Origin: Kutzneria chonburiensis
GTDB taxonomy: Bacteria; Actinomycetota; Actinomycetes; Mycobacteriales; Pseudonocardiaceae
DNA length: 64,000 nucleotides
Assembly: GCF_028622115.1 (NCBI RefSeq)
Contig: NZ_CP097263.1
Location: forward strand, 1,736,001 to 1,800,000
Direction: 5' to 3'
Shown here: piece after piece, positions 54,567 through 63,415 of the stretch
How positions within the stretch are numbered: position 1 is the first letter of the stretch
How the letters are laid out: every line of letters begins with the position of its first letter
Notes under the pieces: generated by a model
What the model was told of the DNA's origin: nothing
Database searches by the model: none
The model's input: the letters and a program-made list of their open reading frames with translations, nothing else
Made by a program: the position numbers and the translations under genes

Positions 54567-56140
54567 CGAGCCAGACCCTCTACGGGTGGTTCCTCGCCTC
54601 CGCCGACGCGCATCCGGACGACATGGCGCTGGAAGTCACCACGACCGCCTTGACGTACGCGCAGCTGCGCACCGCCGTCGAGCGCATGTCGGCGCTGATG
54701 CACGACGAACTCGGCCGGCCGCCCCACCGGGTCGGGCTGTTGACCTCGCGCAGCCTGGTCGGCTACATCGCCTACCTTGCCGCCCAACGCCTCGGCGCGG
54801 CCTGCGTGCCGCTGAACCCGGCCGCGGCGGCGGGCCGGAATCTGGCCATCACCGCGGACGCCGGCCTTGACCTGACCGTGGTCGACGACACCTCCGGCGA
54901 CGGCGCGACGGAGTACCAGGTCACCACGGACGCGGCGATCCTGGACATGCGCGGCGACCGCACCGGTGTGGTGCTGGCCACCGAACCCGCGCTGACCATT
55001 CCGCCGCGGGTGGCACGTGACACCGACGACGTCGCCTACATCATCTACACCAGCGGCACGACCGGGAAGCCGAAGGGCGTGCCGACCACGCACGCCAACG
55101 TCTCCGCCTTCCTGGACGACGTGATCACCCGGTACTTCCTGGCGCCCGGCTGCCGGGTCTCGCAGACCTTCGAGCTGTCCTTCGACGGCTCCATCGTGGA
55201 GATCTTCGGCAGCTGGGGCTCCGGCGCCACCCTGTGCGTCGCGCAGCACACCGACGTGTTCACCCCGGTGAAGTTCGTCAACGCCAAGCGGTTGACGCAC
55301 TGGATGTCGGTGCCGTCGCTGATCTCGTTCGCCCGGCGGCTGCGCGCGCTGCCCCCCAACAGCATGCCGAACCTGCTCGGCGGCTTCTTCGGCGGCGAGG
55401 CACTGACCATGGAGCAGGTGCAGGCGTGGTCGGCCGCGGCGCCGAAGGCCCGCGTCTTCAACTGCTACGGCCCGACCGAGACCACCGTGACGGTGACCGG
55501 CTACCAGGTGCCGCTGGCGCAGGACGAGTGGGTGGAGACGTCCAACCGGTCCATCCCGATCGGCGACCTGTACCCGCGCATGGAATACGTGCTGCTGGAC
55601 GCGGACCTGCGGCCCGGCGACGACGGCGAGCTGTGCATCCGCGGGCCGCAGCGGTTCCCCGGCTATCTGGACTCGAGCGAGAACGCCGGCCGTTTCGTGT
55701 CCTTCGACGGCGAACGGGCGTCGGTCTACGACGGCGCCGAGCCGCTGACCGCCGAGCACTGGTACCGCACCGGCGACCGGGTCCGCCGCGAGGGCGGCGA
55801 ACTCGTGCACCTCGGCCGGATCGACGACCAGATCAAGATCCGGGGCAACCGGGTCGAGCTGGGGGAGATCGAGTCGGCGCTGCGCAAGCACCCGGCGATC
55901 GCGGAGGTCGTGGTGATCACCCTGACCGCGCCCGACGGCGAGATCGACCTGCACGCCCTCTACACCGGTGGCGAGGTGCCCGACGCCGAGCTCGCGGGCA
56001 TGGTGGAGGAACTGCCGCAGTACATGCGCCCGCGCGGTTTCCACCACCGCGCCGAGATCCCGCTGACCACGGTCGGCAAGGTCGACCGCAAGCGGCTGAC
56101 CGACGAGTTCGGCATGACCCCGGCGACGGGCCAGCGGTGA
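54563..56140 (+). CDS. Free-standing adenylation domain
   Basis: The 525-residue protein is an A domain only: YIIYTSGTTGKPKGVPTTHA (A3), SFDGSIVEIF (A4), FNCYGPTETTVTVTG (A5), WYRTGDRVRR (A7), KIRGNRVELGEIESAL (A8) and TVGKVDRKRLT (A10 lysine). The GrsA-aligned residues are D-G-V-S-F-G-C-V-T-K, a code I do not recognise; Asp235 suggests an alpha-amino acid. It lacks C and PCP domains, so it must load a carrier in trans, most simply the A-less C-PCP-TE encoded next. Confidence 0.94.
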   Translation: MTSQTLYGWFLASADAHPDDMALEVTTTALTYAQLRTAVERMSALMHDELGRPPHRVGLLTSRSLVGYIAYLAAQRLGAACVPLNPAAAAGRNLAITADAGLDLTVVDDTSGDGATEYQVTTDAAILDMRGDRTGVVLATEPALTIPPRVARDTDDVAYIIYTSGTTGKPKGVPTTHANVSAFLDDVITRYFLAPGCRVSQTFELSFDGSIVEIFGSWGSGATLCVAQHTDVFTPVKFVNAKRLTHWMSVPSLISFARRLRALPPNSMPNLLGGFFGGEALTMEQVQAWSAAAPKARVFNCYGPTETTVTVTGYQVPLAQDEWVETSNRSIPIGDLYPRMEYVLLDADLRPGDDGELCIRGPQRFPGYLDSSENAGRFVSFDGERASVYDGAEPLTAEHWYRTGDRVRREGGELVHLGRIDDQIKIRGNRVELGEIESALRKHPAIAEVVVITLTAPDGEIDLHALYTGGEVPDAELAGMVEELPQYMRPRGFHHRAEIPLTTVGKVDRKRLTDEFGMTPATGQR

Positions 56141-58512
56141 GCGTGGACCTCGATGCCGCCACGGTGACCGTGCCGGCCACGGCCATGCAGGAGGCGCTGT
56201 GGTGGGTGCACCAGCGGGCCCGGAACCAGTCGGTCTACAACCTGACCTGGCGCCTGGCCTGCGACCGCCCAGTCGACGTCGAGGCGTTGGCGGTTGCCTG
56301 GCAGGCCGTGGTGGACCGGCACGAGGCGCTGCGCACGTCCGTCGTCCAGTCGGACGGCGCGCTCTGGCTGGCGGTGGCGCCACACGTGGAGTCCACGATC
56401 CGGCGCGTCGAGGTGGACGATCCGGGCTCGGCCGGCACGGACACGCTGTTGCGGTTGGTCGCCGAGGAGGTGCACGAGCAGACGATCGAGTTGGACCGGG
56501 CGCCGCTGGCCCGGCTCACCACCGTGCGGGTCGGCGACGAGCATGAACTGGTGCTGACCGTGCACCACGTGGCGCTGGACGGCTGGGCGATCCAGCTGCT
56601 CGTGCAGGACCTCTCGTCGGCGTACCAGGCGGCCCAGCGCGGCGTCCGCCCGGCCTTCGACACGGTGCCGGTGCCGTTCTCCGTCTACGCCAAGGAGTCC
56701 CAGGAGGCCAGGGACGCCGGCAAGTGGCAGCCTTCACTGGACCACTGGCGGTCCACATTGGACGGTGCGGTGTCGACCACCATCGCGGCCGACCACAACC
56801 GGTACGCCGGCACCGGTGCGGCCGGCGTCACCCTGCGCTATGCGTTCAGCCACGAGGCCAACGCCGGCTTCGCCGCCCTCGGCGCCTCCGCCTTCGCCAC
56901 CCCGTTCGCGGTCGCGTTGGCCGCGCTGCACATCGTGCTCGCCCGCGGCGGAGCCGGCCCGGACGTGTCGGTCGGCGCCGTGCTGGCCAACCGGATGACG
57001 CCCCGCGACCAGGAACTCGTCGGCTACCTGGCCAACCTCTGCATCGCCAGTACGACGATCGGGACCGGCGACACCATCGCGGACGTCGTCGGCCGGTCGC
57101 GTGATGCCATGTGGACGATGCTGTCGCACCAGAGCGTGCCCTACGCGGCGGTGTTCGGCGCGCTCACCGAGTCGACGCAGGCCATGTTGAACGACTATGC
57201 GCCGCTGCTGCTGAACTACCTGGGCCCCATCGGGACCGGCGCCCGGCTCGGCGACGTCGGCCTGCGGTTGCACCGCACGCCCAACCGCGCCGCCCGGTCG
57301 GACATCGCCATCGCCTTCTGGGAGACCGAGGACGGCTTTCTCACCGAGATCGAGTACAACACGGGCCGCTACGAGCGGCAGACCGTGCTGCGGCTGCTGC
57401 ACGACATCGACACGGTCCTGGCCGCCGACCCGAGCACGCCGGTGGCGAGCCTGCCGATCAGATCCCGTTCCGTGGCCGGGCACGTCGACCACCGGGCGGA
57501 GTCGCCGCGGGCGACGAGCCTGCCCGACTCGCCGGTGTGGCGGCAGGTCGCCCGCCTGTGGGGTGACGTGCTCGGCACGCCGCCGGACGATCCGGACGAG
57601 GACTTCTTCGCGGTCGGCGGCCGTTCGCTGAAGGTGCTGCAACTGGCCGCCGTGATCGAGGCCGAGTCCGGCCACTCGCTCGACGTGATCCGGTGGCTGG
57701 CCGACCCGACCCCGCGGCGGCTGGCCGACCAGCTGGGCTCGACCGACCGGGAGCGGCCGACCAGCACCCTGGCCGTGCTGCGCGACGGTGACGGTCCGCA
57801 CGTGCACCTGGTGCACGGGGCCGGCGGTGCGGCGCAGGACTACCGCCATCTGCTGGCCGCCCTGCCCGCGCACTGGCGGGTCACCCTGTCCCAGGAACGT
57901 GATCCACTGCCCGGCGTGCCGGAGATGGCCGCCCGGTACCGCCGCGACCTGGATGCGGTCTGCTCGCGGCCCGATCTGTTGTGCGGCTGGTCGATGGGCA
58001 GCCAGATCTGCTTCGAGATGGCCGCCGGATATCCCGATCCGCCGCGACTCGCGGTGCTCGACGGCGCCCCGCCGGTCGGGTACGAACGGGATGCCGCCCG
58101 CGAGGCGGAACGGCTCGGGGCGTTCGCCACCGCGATCTGCGACTCGTTGGGCGTCGAATGGTCCGGCTCGCTGCCGCGAACCTCTGGCGACGACGTCGAG
58201 CTGCCGATGCGGGCGCTCGCGGCCTGCCTCGGCGCCTCCGGGGAAACGGTCCCGGCGAGCACGCTCGTCGAACGCTGGCAGACCTATCGCCGGCACACCA
58301 ATGCCGTGGCCGACTTCACCACCGACCGGGTCGTGCACGCACCGGCGCTGCTGATCGGCGCCGACCTGCTTGACGTCCAGCTCGACCAATGGGCGCAACG
58401 GCTTTCGCCGGCCCCGCGCCGCGTCCGGATGCCCGTCGGCCACTACGGGTTGCTCGGCGCCGAGGCGGCCGAGCGGATCGCCGCCGAGCTCAAGGCCCTG
58501 CTCGACGCGTGA
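56137..58512 (+). CDS. NRPS protein C-PCP-TE lacking an A domain
   Basis: The 791-residue protein begins with a condensation domain (VHHVALDGWA, about residue 143), has a carrier domain in place of an A domain (FFAVGGRSLKVLQLA, Ser497, Arg instead of the usual His) and ends with a thioesterase (HLVHGAGGAAQDYR, LLCGWSMGSQICFE with Ser619, PVGHYG histidine). It would join the upstream aminoacyl unit to the amino acid loaded in trans and release the product. GTG 56137 overlaps the preceding A domain. It converges with the next gene at 6 bases. Confidence 0.95.
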   Translation: MSVDLDAATVTVPATAMQEALWWVHQRARNQSVYNLTWRLACDRPVDVEALAVAWQAVVDRHEALRTSVVQSDGALWLAVAPHVESTIRRVEVDDPGSAGTDTLLRLVAEEVHEQTIELDRAPLARLTTVRVGDEHELVLTVHHVALDGWAIQLLVQDLSSAYQAAQRGVRPAFDTVPVPFSVYAKESQEARDAGKWQPSLDHWRSTLDGAVSTTIAADHNRYAGTGAAGVTLRYAFSHEANAGFAALGASAFATPFAVALAALHIVLARGGAGPDVSVGAVLANRMTPRDQELVGYLANLCIASTTIGTGDTIADVVGRSRDAMWTMLSHQSVPYAAVFGALTESTQAMLNDYAPLLLNYLGPIGTGARLGDVGLRLHRTPNRAARSDIAIAFWETEDGFLTEIEYNTGRYERQTVLRLLHDIDTVLAADPSTPVASLPIRSRSVAGHVDHRAESPRATSLPDSPVWRQVARLWGDVLGTPPDDPDEDFFAVGGRSLKVLQLAAVIEAESGHSLDVIRWLADPTPRRLADQLGSTDRERPTSTLAVLRDGDGPHVHLVHGAGGAAQDYRHLLAALPAHWRVTLSQERDPLPGVPEMAARYRRDLDAVCSRPDLLCGWSMGSQICFEMAAGYPDPPRLAVLDGAPPVGYERDAAREAERLGAFATAICDSLGVEWSGSLPRTSGDDVELPMRALAACLGASGETVPASTLVERWQTYRRHTNAVADFTTDRVVHAPALLIGADLLDVQLDQWAQRLSPAPRRVRMPVGHYGLLGAEAAERIAAELKALLDA

Positions 58513-58518
58513 CGACCG

Positions 58519-60057
58519 TCAGGCGCCGTCGCGTCCGCGCAGTTCGGACGCGAGGCGCCGACGGTCGATCTTGCCGCTGGCGTTGACCGGGAACGCGTCC
58601 ACGGCGGTGACCGTGCTCGGCACCATGTACTCCGGCAGTCGCCGGGCGACAGCGTCGGTCAGCTGCTCAGCGGGCACGACCTCGCCGGTGTACAACGCGT
58701 GCAGGTGGATCTCGCCGCCGGCGGCGGGCAGTGCCAACACGATCACATCCTGCACGGCCGGCTGCTCCCGCAGCACGGATTCGATCTCGCCGAGCTCGAT
58801 GCGGTAGCCCCGGATCTTGACCTGGTCGTCGATCCGTCCGATGTGGACCAGCTCGCCGTCCTCGACCCGCACCCGGTCGCCGGTGCGGTACCAGTGCTCG
58901 GGCCGAACCGGCGTGTCGGCCACGACGAAACGCCCGTCGAGGCGCAGAAAGCGATCCTGGTCGTGGCGGGGATCGAGGTAGCCGTCGAACCGCTGGCCGC
59001 CACGGACACACAGCTCGCCGTCCTCGCCCGCCACACCGTCCTCGGTCACCAGGACGGCGTCGAGCCGTTCGTGCGCACGGCCTATCGGCACGGTGCCGTT
59101 CGAGGTCCGCGGCCAGTCGTCGTGGTCGGCCGGCAACCGGTACACCGTGCACGTGACCGTCAACTCGGTGGGACCGTAGGCGTTCTCCAGCACGCTGTTC
59201 GGCGCCGCGACGGCCCAGTCACGCGCCTGCGCCAGCGTCAACTGCTCGCCCGCGAAGACGCTCCAGCGGACGTCGGGCATGCTGCCGGGGCGCAGGCCGC
59301 GCAGCCGGCGGGCCAGCGAGATCACCGACGGCACGGAGTACCAGTGGGTGATCCGGCGGTCGGCGACGAACCGCGCCGGGGTCAGCACGTCCGCCGGTTG
59401 CGGCACCACGAGCGTCGCGCCGGTGCTCCACGCCACGAACATGTCGAACACGGACGGGTCGAAGGTCAGGTCGAACGTCTGCGACAGCCGGCACCCCGGC
59501 GTCACGGCGTACCGATCGATGCAGTGCTCCAGGTAGCCGGCGAGGTTGCTGTGCCTGATCGGCACTCCCTTGGGCGTACCGGTGGAACCGGAGGTGAACA
59601 GAACGTAGGCCACGTCGTCGTTCTTGCCGTCGTAGCGGACGTCCCACGCCGCCGGCAGCCGGTCGCGCCACGGACCATCCAGCGTGAGCGTGCCACCGTC
59701 GATGACCCGCGGCGCGTCCACGTCGTCCGTCAGCACGACATCCACACCGGCCGCCGCGCACATCGACCGGTTGCGGTCAGCGGGGAAGCTGGGATTGAGC
59801 GGCACGACGATCGCGCCGAGCCGCAGCGCCGCCAGGTACCCCGCGTAGACGGGAAGGCTACGTGCGGCCAGCAGGCCCACCGCGCGCGGCCGTCGACCAG
59901 TCACCTCGACGAGCTTGGCCGCCAACCGGTCCACGAGGGCGAGCAGCTCGTGGTAGGTCAGCGCATCCTCGCGTACCTCGATCGCCGTGGCGTCGGGGAA
60001 CCGCCGTGCGGCATCACGGAACCAGGTGTAGAGAGTGCCGTCCGGGTCGATCGTCAT
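58519..60057 (-). CDS. Second free-standing adenylation domain
   Basis: The 512-residue A domain is a paralogue of the one at 54563: same start pattern (TLYTWFRDAARRFPDATAIE), YVLFTSGSTGTPKGVPIRHS, FDPSVFDMFVAW, NAYGPTELTVTC, KIRGYRIELGEIESVL and NASGKIDRRRLA. The residues aligned to the code are D-P-F-S-V-A-A-V-T-K, different from the first, so a different amino acid is expected. Its likely carriers are the free carrier (48069) or the BtrH-like fusion. It is coupled to the MFS exporter by an ATGA overlap. Confidence 0.94.
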   Translation of the reverse strand: MTIDPDGTLYTWFRDAARRFPDATAIEVREDALTYHELLALVDRLAAKLVEVTGRRPRAVGLLAARSLPVYAGYLAALRLGAIVVPLNPSFPADRNRSMCAAAGVDVVLTDDVDAPRVIDGGTLTLDGPWRDRLPAAWDVRYDGKNDDVAYVLFTSGSTGTPKGVPIRHSNLAGYLEHCIDRYAVTPGCRLSQTFDLTFDPSVFDMFVAWSTGATLVVPQPADVLTPARFVADRRITHWYSVPSVISLARRLRGLRPGSMPDVRWSVFAGEQLTLAQARDWAVAAPNSVLENAYGPTELTVTCTVYRLPADHDDWPRTSNGTVPIGRAHERLDAVLVTEDGVAGEDGELCVRGGQRFDGYLDPRHDQDRFLRLDGRFVVADTPVRPEHWYRTGDRVRVEDGELVHIGRIDDQVKIRGYRIELGEIESVLREQPAVQDVIVLALPAAGGEIHLHALYTGEVVPAEQLTDAVARRLPEYMVPSTVTAVDAFPVNASGKIDRRRLASELRGRDGA

Positions 60058-61310
60058 GACGGTTGTTCAACTTCCGCCACCGCCGCCGGGGTGACCACTC
60101 GCAGGTACGGATAGGCGAGCAGCAGGCAGATGGCCGCGAAGAAGCCGAACGCCACCCGGAAGCCGAGCAGTTGGGCCAGCCCGCCGGCCACCGCCGCGGC
60201 CACCGGTGTCATGCCCCAGGAGATCAGCCTGCTCGCCGCGTTGAACCGGCCGAGCAGCTCGTTGGGCACCAGCGACTGGATGATCACCCGCGAGTTGACC
60301 GTCCACATCGTCCCGCCGGCCCCGGCGACGAACGCGGCCAGCCCGACCAGCCAGGCGCTCCACTGGGCCGCGGGCACCACGGCGGGAATGCCGACCATCA
60401 CCACGGTGCCGATGATGTCGGCGAACATCGCCCACCGCCGGCCGAGCAGGCGGTTGACCGGCCCGACCAGCACGGTGCCGAGCACCCCGCCCGCGCCGAG
60501 GCTGGTCAGCAGGAAGCCGTACTGCTGCACGGTCAGGCCCAGCGGGCCGCCGACCGCGAACGCCGGGATGATGGCGTACCAGGCGGCCCAGCAGCCGGCC
60601 ATCACCGAGATGAGCCCGGCCATCGTGCGCAACAGCTTGTGCCGCACCAGGAACTGGAGCCCCTCGCGGATCTCGACGTGGGCCGGCCGGCGCTCCTTCG
60701 TGGCCGGGACCGCGAAGTTGCCCACCAGCATGGTCAGCAGCACCGCACCCAGCAGGTACACCGCGCCGGTGGCGCCGAGGGCGATCGCGAATCCCGCGGC
60801 GACCAGGAAGCCGCCGATCGGGGCCCCGACGAAGCTGAAGCTGACGTACTCCATGGCGGTGATCCGCGCGTTGAGCGACTGCCAGCGGCTCTTCGGCACC
60901 ACGGACGGAATGATCGACACGGCCGACAGCTGCGCGACCACCTCGGCGACACCGAGGACCAGCGCCACGGCGTAGATCAGCGGCAGGCTGGCCGCGTCCA
61001 GCAGCGCGGCACCCAGCGCAACCGCGATCGACCCCATCCGGGCGAACTCGGCCGCCACCATCAGCGTTCGCCGGTTCATCCGGTCCACCAACACGCCGAC
61101 GTGCAGGGCGGTGAGCAGCCACGGCAGCGTCAGCATGATCGCGACGCCGGCCACCAGCGCCGGTGAGTTCGTGAGCCGAACGGCCAGCAGCGGCAGCGCG
61201 ACCCGCATCACGGCGTCCGCGGTGTTCGTCGTGCCGGTGAACAGCACGAGGAGCCATTCGTTGCGCCACGTGGACGCCTGTTCCGGCGCGGCCGCAGTGT
61301 TCCCGGACAC
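60054..61310 (-). CDS. MFS transporter, probable product exporter
   Basis: The 418-residue protein has about 12 membrane segments and resembles enterobactin/macrolide-type exporters (EntS-like): LFTGTTNTADAVMRVALPLL, LVDRMNRRTLMVAAEFARMG, VPKSRWQSLNARITAMEYVS and LVPNELLGRFNAASRLISWG. It is the first gene of an operon with the second A domain and most likely exports the product. GGAGG lies just before GTG 61310; ATG/GTG positions further upstream (to 61385) look non-coding. Confidence 0.92.
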   Translation of the reverse strand: MSGNTAAAPEQASTWRNEWLLVLFTGTTNTADAVMRVALPLLAVRLTNSPALVAGVAIMLTLPWLLTALHVGVLVDRMNRRTLMVAAEFARMGSIAVALGAALLDAASLPLIYAVALVLGVAEVVAQLSAVSIIPSVVPKSRWQSLNARITAMEYVSFSFVGAPIGGFLVAAGFAIALGATGAVYLLGAVLLTMLVGNFAVPATKERRPAHVEIREGLQFLVRHKLLRTMAGLISVMAGCWAAWYAIIPAFAVGGPLGLTVQQYGFLLTSLGAGGVLGTVLVGPVNRLLGRRWAMFADIIGTVVMVGIPAVVPAAQWSAWLVGLAAFVAGAGGTMWTVNSRVIIQSLVPNELLGRFNAASRLISWGMTPVAAAVAGGLAQLLGFRVAFGFFAAICLLLAYPYLRVVTPAAVAEVEQPS

Positions 61311-61533
61311 GACACCTCCGCGTGTTCGCCCGAATTGGCCGTGACGGCAAGGGCAATCCTCGGCCGTGCCCGGTCGGGTCGTCAAGACCCGTTACAGGAC
61401 AAGCACATTCTTTCCGTAACCGGTCGAACACCGTACATCGGCGCTCCACCCGGCGCGCCCCGGGCGCGTCAGATGTCCAAAAGGGAAGCGGTTTCGTCCT
61501 TTAGGGCAACAAACCGTTGACCTCGGCGGACGG

Positions 61534-61555
61534 CCGTTCCATCGCCGTTCCATCG
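61534..61555 (+). repeat. Perfect 11-bp tandem repeat, SARP-type box
   Basis: CCGTTCCATCG occurs twice without a gap (61534-61544 and 61545-61555). Read as heptamers this is TCCATCG, 4-base spacer, TCCATCG: the same CATCG core, period and orientation to the downstream gene as at 45729 and 47984. It lies 172 bases before the SznF-like gene, in the 416-base divergent promoter region with the MFS gene. A lone TACATCG lies at 61434-61440. Confidence 0.8.
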
Positions 61556-61726
61556 GGCCGATCCGGACGTGCGCAGACGCCGTCCGGGCCCCGGGACATG
61601 CGGCGAACGGGGGACGGGTGACGACGCTGGTCGCGGCGAATCCGCTGACGTACCGTCGCGATCAGGGGCAACGGCCGCTCGACGGCCGAGAAATCCGCGT
61701 CATCGTTCGCGTCTGGGAGGCGGCCA

Positions 61727-63073
61727 GTGGTCGTGTCAGCGTTGCAGTACGGCGAATCCGTGGCCGCGACCGTCGCGGAGTTCGCCGAGTCCGAGCCGTA
61801 CCGCCCGCACACCGCGCCGTTCGTGTCGGGCGACCCGTACCACCGGCCGCTGGACGCCGCCCGGCTGGCCGCCGTGGACTGGTCCCGGCCGCTGACCGAG
61901 GAGCAGTTCGTCTCCGACGAGAGCCTGATGGCCAACCGGCTGCTGATGAACGTCTACGAGAGCGACGCGCTCTTCCTGCCGCGGGACGGCCTGCGCGGCC
62001 AGGAGCGCGGCTTCGAGGCCTTCTACAGCAGCAGGAACCGGCAGCTGGCCGACCGGCTTCGCCCCACCGCCGAGCACTTCGCGCTCGGCTTCCTCGGCGA
62101 CAGCGTGAAGATCACGGGGGCCTGGGAGTCGGACGCGCTGGTCGCGCATCTGGAGCACACCATCGACGAGACGGTCAACGCCGACCGGCCGGTGCTGCGG
62201 GCGATCGAGGCCGCACCGGACGCGCGCCGTGCGGCCGGCATGCTCATCGCGCAGATGGCGCTGGACGGGCTGACCGAGGCGACCGCGATGTCACAGAACC
62301 TGGGCGGCGCCTTCGGCCCGGAGCAGAGCGAGCTGTTCAAGATCTTCATCGACGAGTTCGGCTACGGCGTCTTCGCCGCCAAGCACAGCACGCTGTTCAC
62401 CGACCTGTGCACGAGCGCCGGTATGGCCACCGACGCGCACCACTACTGGTTCTTCTACCTGCCGACGTCCATCGCGGTGAACAACTACTTCTACACCGTG
62501 ACCCGCAACCGCACCGGCTTCTTCCGCTACGTCGGGGCGATGGCGCTGCTGGAGGCGACGTTCGCGCCGTACTTCGACGCGCTGGCCAAGACGCTGCGCT
62601 CGGTGTACGGCGACGCCGTCGACCTCAAGTACTGCGACGAGCACGCGCACATCGACCAGCACCACGGCCGGATGGCCGTGCACGACCTGCTGGTGCCGCT
62701 GGCCCGCAAGCACGGCCCGGCGGCCGCGCGGGACCTGATCCGCGGTGTGGAGGAGATCCGCCTGCTCGGCGCGCTGGCCGACCAGGACGTGCTGGCCCAG
62801 CTCCGCTGGACGCCGTCCGTGGTGAAGGCCGACCCGTCCCCGGTGGATCCGGCCGACGCCGTCGAACTGACCGCGCGGACACCGTTCGAGACGCGGGTGG
62901 CCGGCGCGGACTGCGTGGTCCGGGTGCTCGGCGGCCAGGCTCAGCTGCACTGGTCGGCGACCGGCGATCCGCTGACGCCGGCCGCCGGCGAGGCGGTCGT
63001 GGTGCCGAAGGGCAGGCTGTACGGTATCCGGTCCGATATGGACAGTGCGATCGTCGTGAGCCCGGTCGGATGA
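61727..63073 (+). CDS. SznF-like heme-oxygenase-fold diiron N-oxygenase with degenerate cupin
   Basis: SznF in streptozotocin synthesis N-hydroxylates N-omega-methyl-arginine twice with a diiron domain, then forms the N-nitrosourea with a C-terminal mononuclear-iron cupin. The 448-residue protein has the same layout. Its E184, E210, H220, E276, H306, D310 and H313 sit exactly five positions before the published SznF ligands (E189, E215, H225, E281, H311, D315, H318, from memory). The cupin (about 375-448, GEAVVVPKGRLYGIRS) contains only one histidine, H408, so the three-His site is gone. GTG 61727 has GGGAGG six bases upstream. Confidence 0.9.
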   Translation: MVVSALQYGESVAATVAEFAESEPYRPHTAPFVSGDPYHRPLDAARLAAVDWSRPLTEEQFVSDESLMANRLLMNVYESDALFLPRDGLRGQERGFEAFYSSRNRQLADRLRPTAEHFALGFLGDSVKITGAWESDALVAHLEHTIDETVNADRPVLRAIEAAPDARRAAGMLIAQMALDGLTEATAMSQNLGGAFGPEQSELFKIFIDEFGYGVFAAKHSTLFTDLCTSAGMATDAHHYWFFYLPTSIAVNNYFYTVTRNRTGFFRYVGAMALLEATFAPYFDALAKTLRSVYGDAVDLKYCDEHAHIDQHHGRMAVHDLLVPLARKHGPAAARDLIRGVEEIRLLGALADQDVLAQLRWTPSVVKADPSPVDPADAVELTARTPFETRVAGADCVVRVLGGQAQLHWSATGDPLTPAAGEAVVVPKGRLYGIRSDMDSAIVVSPVG

Positions 63074-63399
63074 GCCGGGTCAGGCGCGTCGAGCTCTTCT
63101 TGCCGGAGCACAACACCGTGCTCGTGGGCGAGGATCTGTACTTCACCTTCGCCACCAACGGTTCGGTGCACCTGATCGCCAGCCGGTGCGCGCACCGGGG
63201 CGGTCCGCTGCACCTGGGCGAGGTACGGGCCGACCGGCTGCGATGCCCCTGGCACGGCAGCACCTTCAAGGTGGATCGCCTGTGTGCGCGTGCGGTGTCG
63301 GTGGTGCAGCGCGGCAGCACGGTGATCGCGTACGTGCCCGTGCCGGAGTCCACTTCGGACGACCTGGTGGCGGCGCACACGTTGGTCTTCGCCAGATGA
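63070..63399 (+). CDS. Rieske-type [2Fe-2S] protein
   Basis: The 109-residue protein carries C40-A-H42 and C59-P-W-H62 (RCAHRGGPLHLGEVRADRLR then CPWHGSTF), the complete Cys2-His2 cluster site of Rieske ferredoxins. No catalytic mononuclear-iron domain is attached, so it is probably an electron carrier. The ATGA overlap with the SznF-like gene suggests it delivers electrons to the diiron site. No matching ferredoxin reductase is in the window. Confidence 0.93.
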   Translation: MSRVRRVELFLPEHNTVLVGEDLYFTFATNGSVHLIASRCAHRGGPLHLGEVRADRLRCPWHGSTFKVDRLCARAVSVVQRGSTVIAYVPVPESTSDDLVAAHTLVFAR

Positions 63400-63415
63400 G
63401 TGAACGAGGTGGTCC

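Noticed and set aside
61434..61451. A fourth SARP site (TACATCG followed 11 bp later by TCCACCC)
   Set aside because: Only one heptamer matches well, and its orientation does not point to the MFS operon; it is noted but not called.
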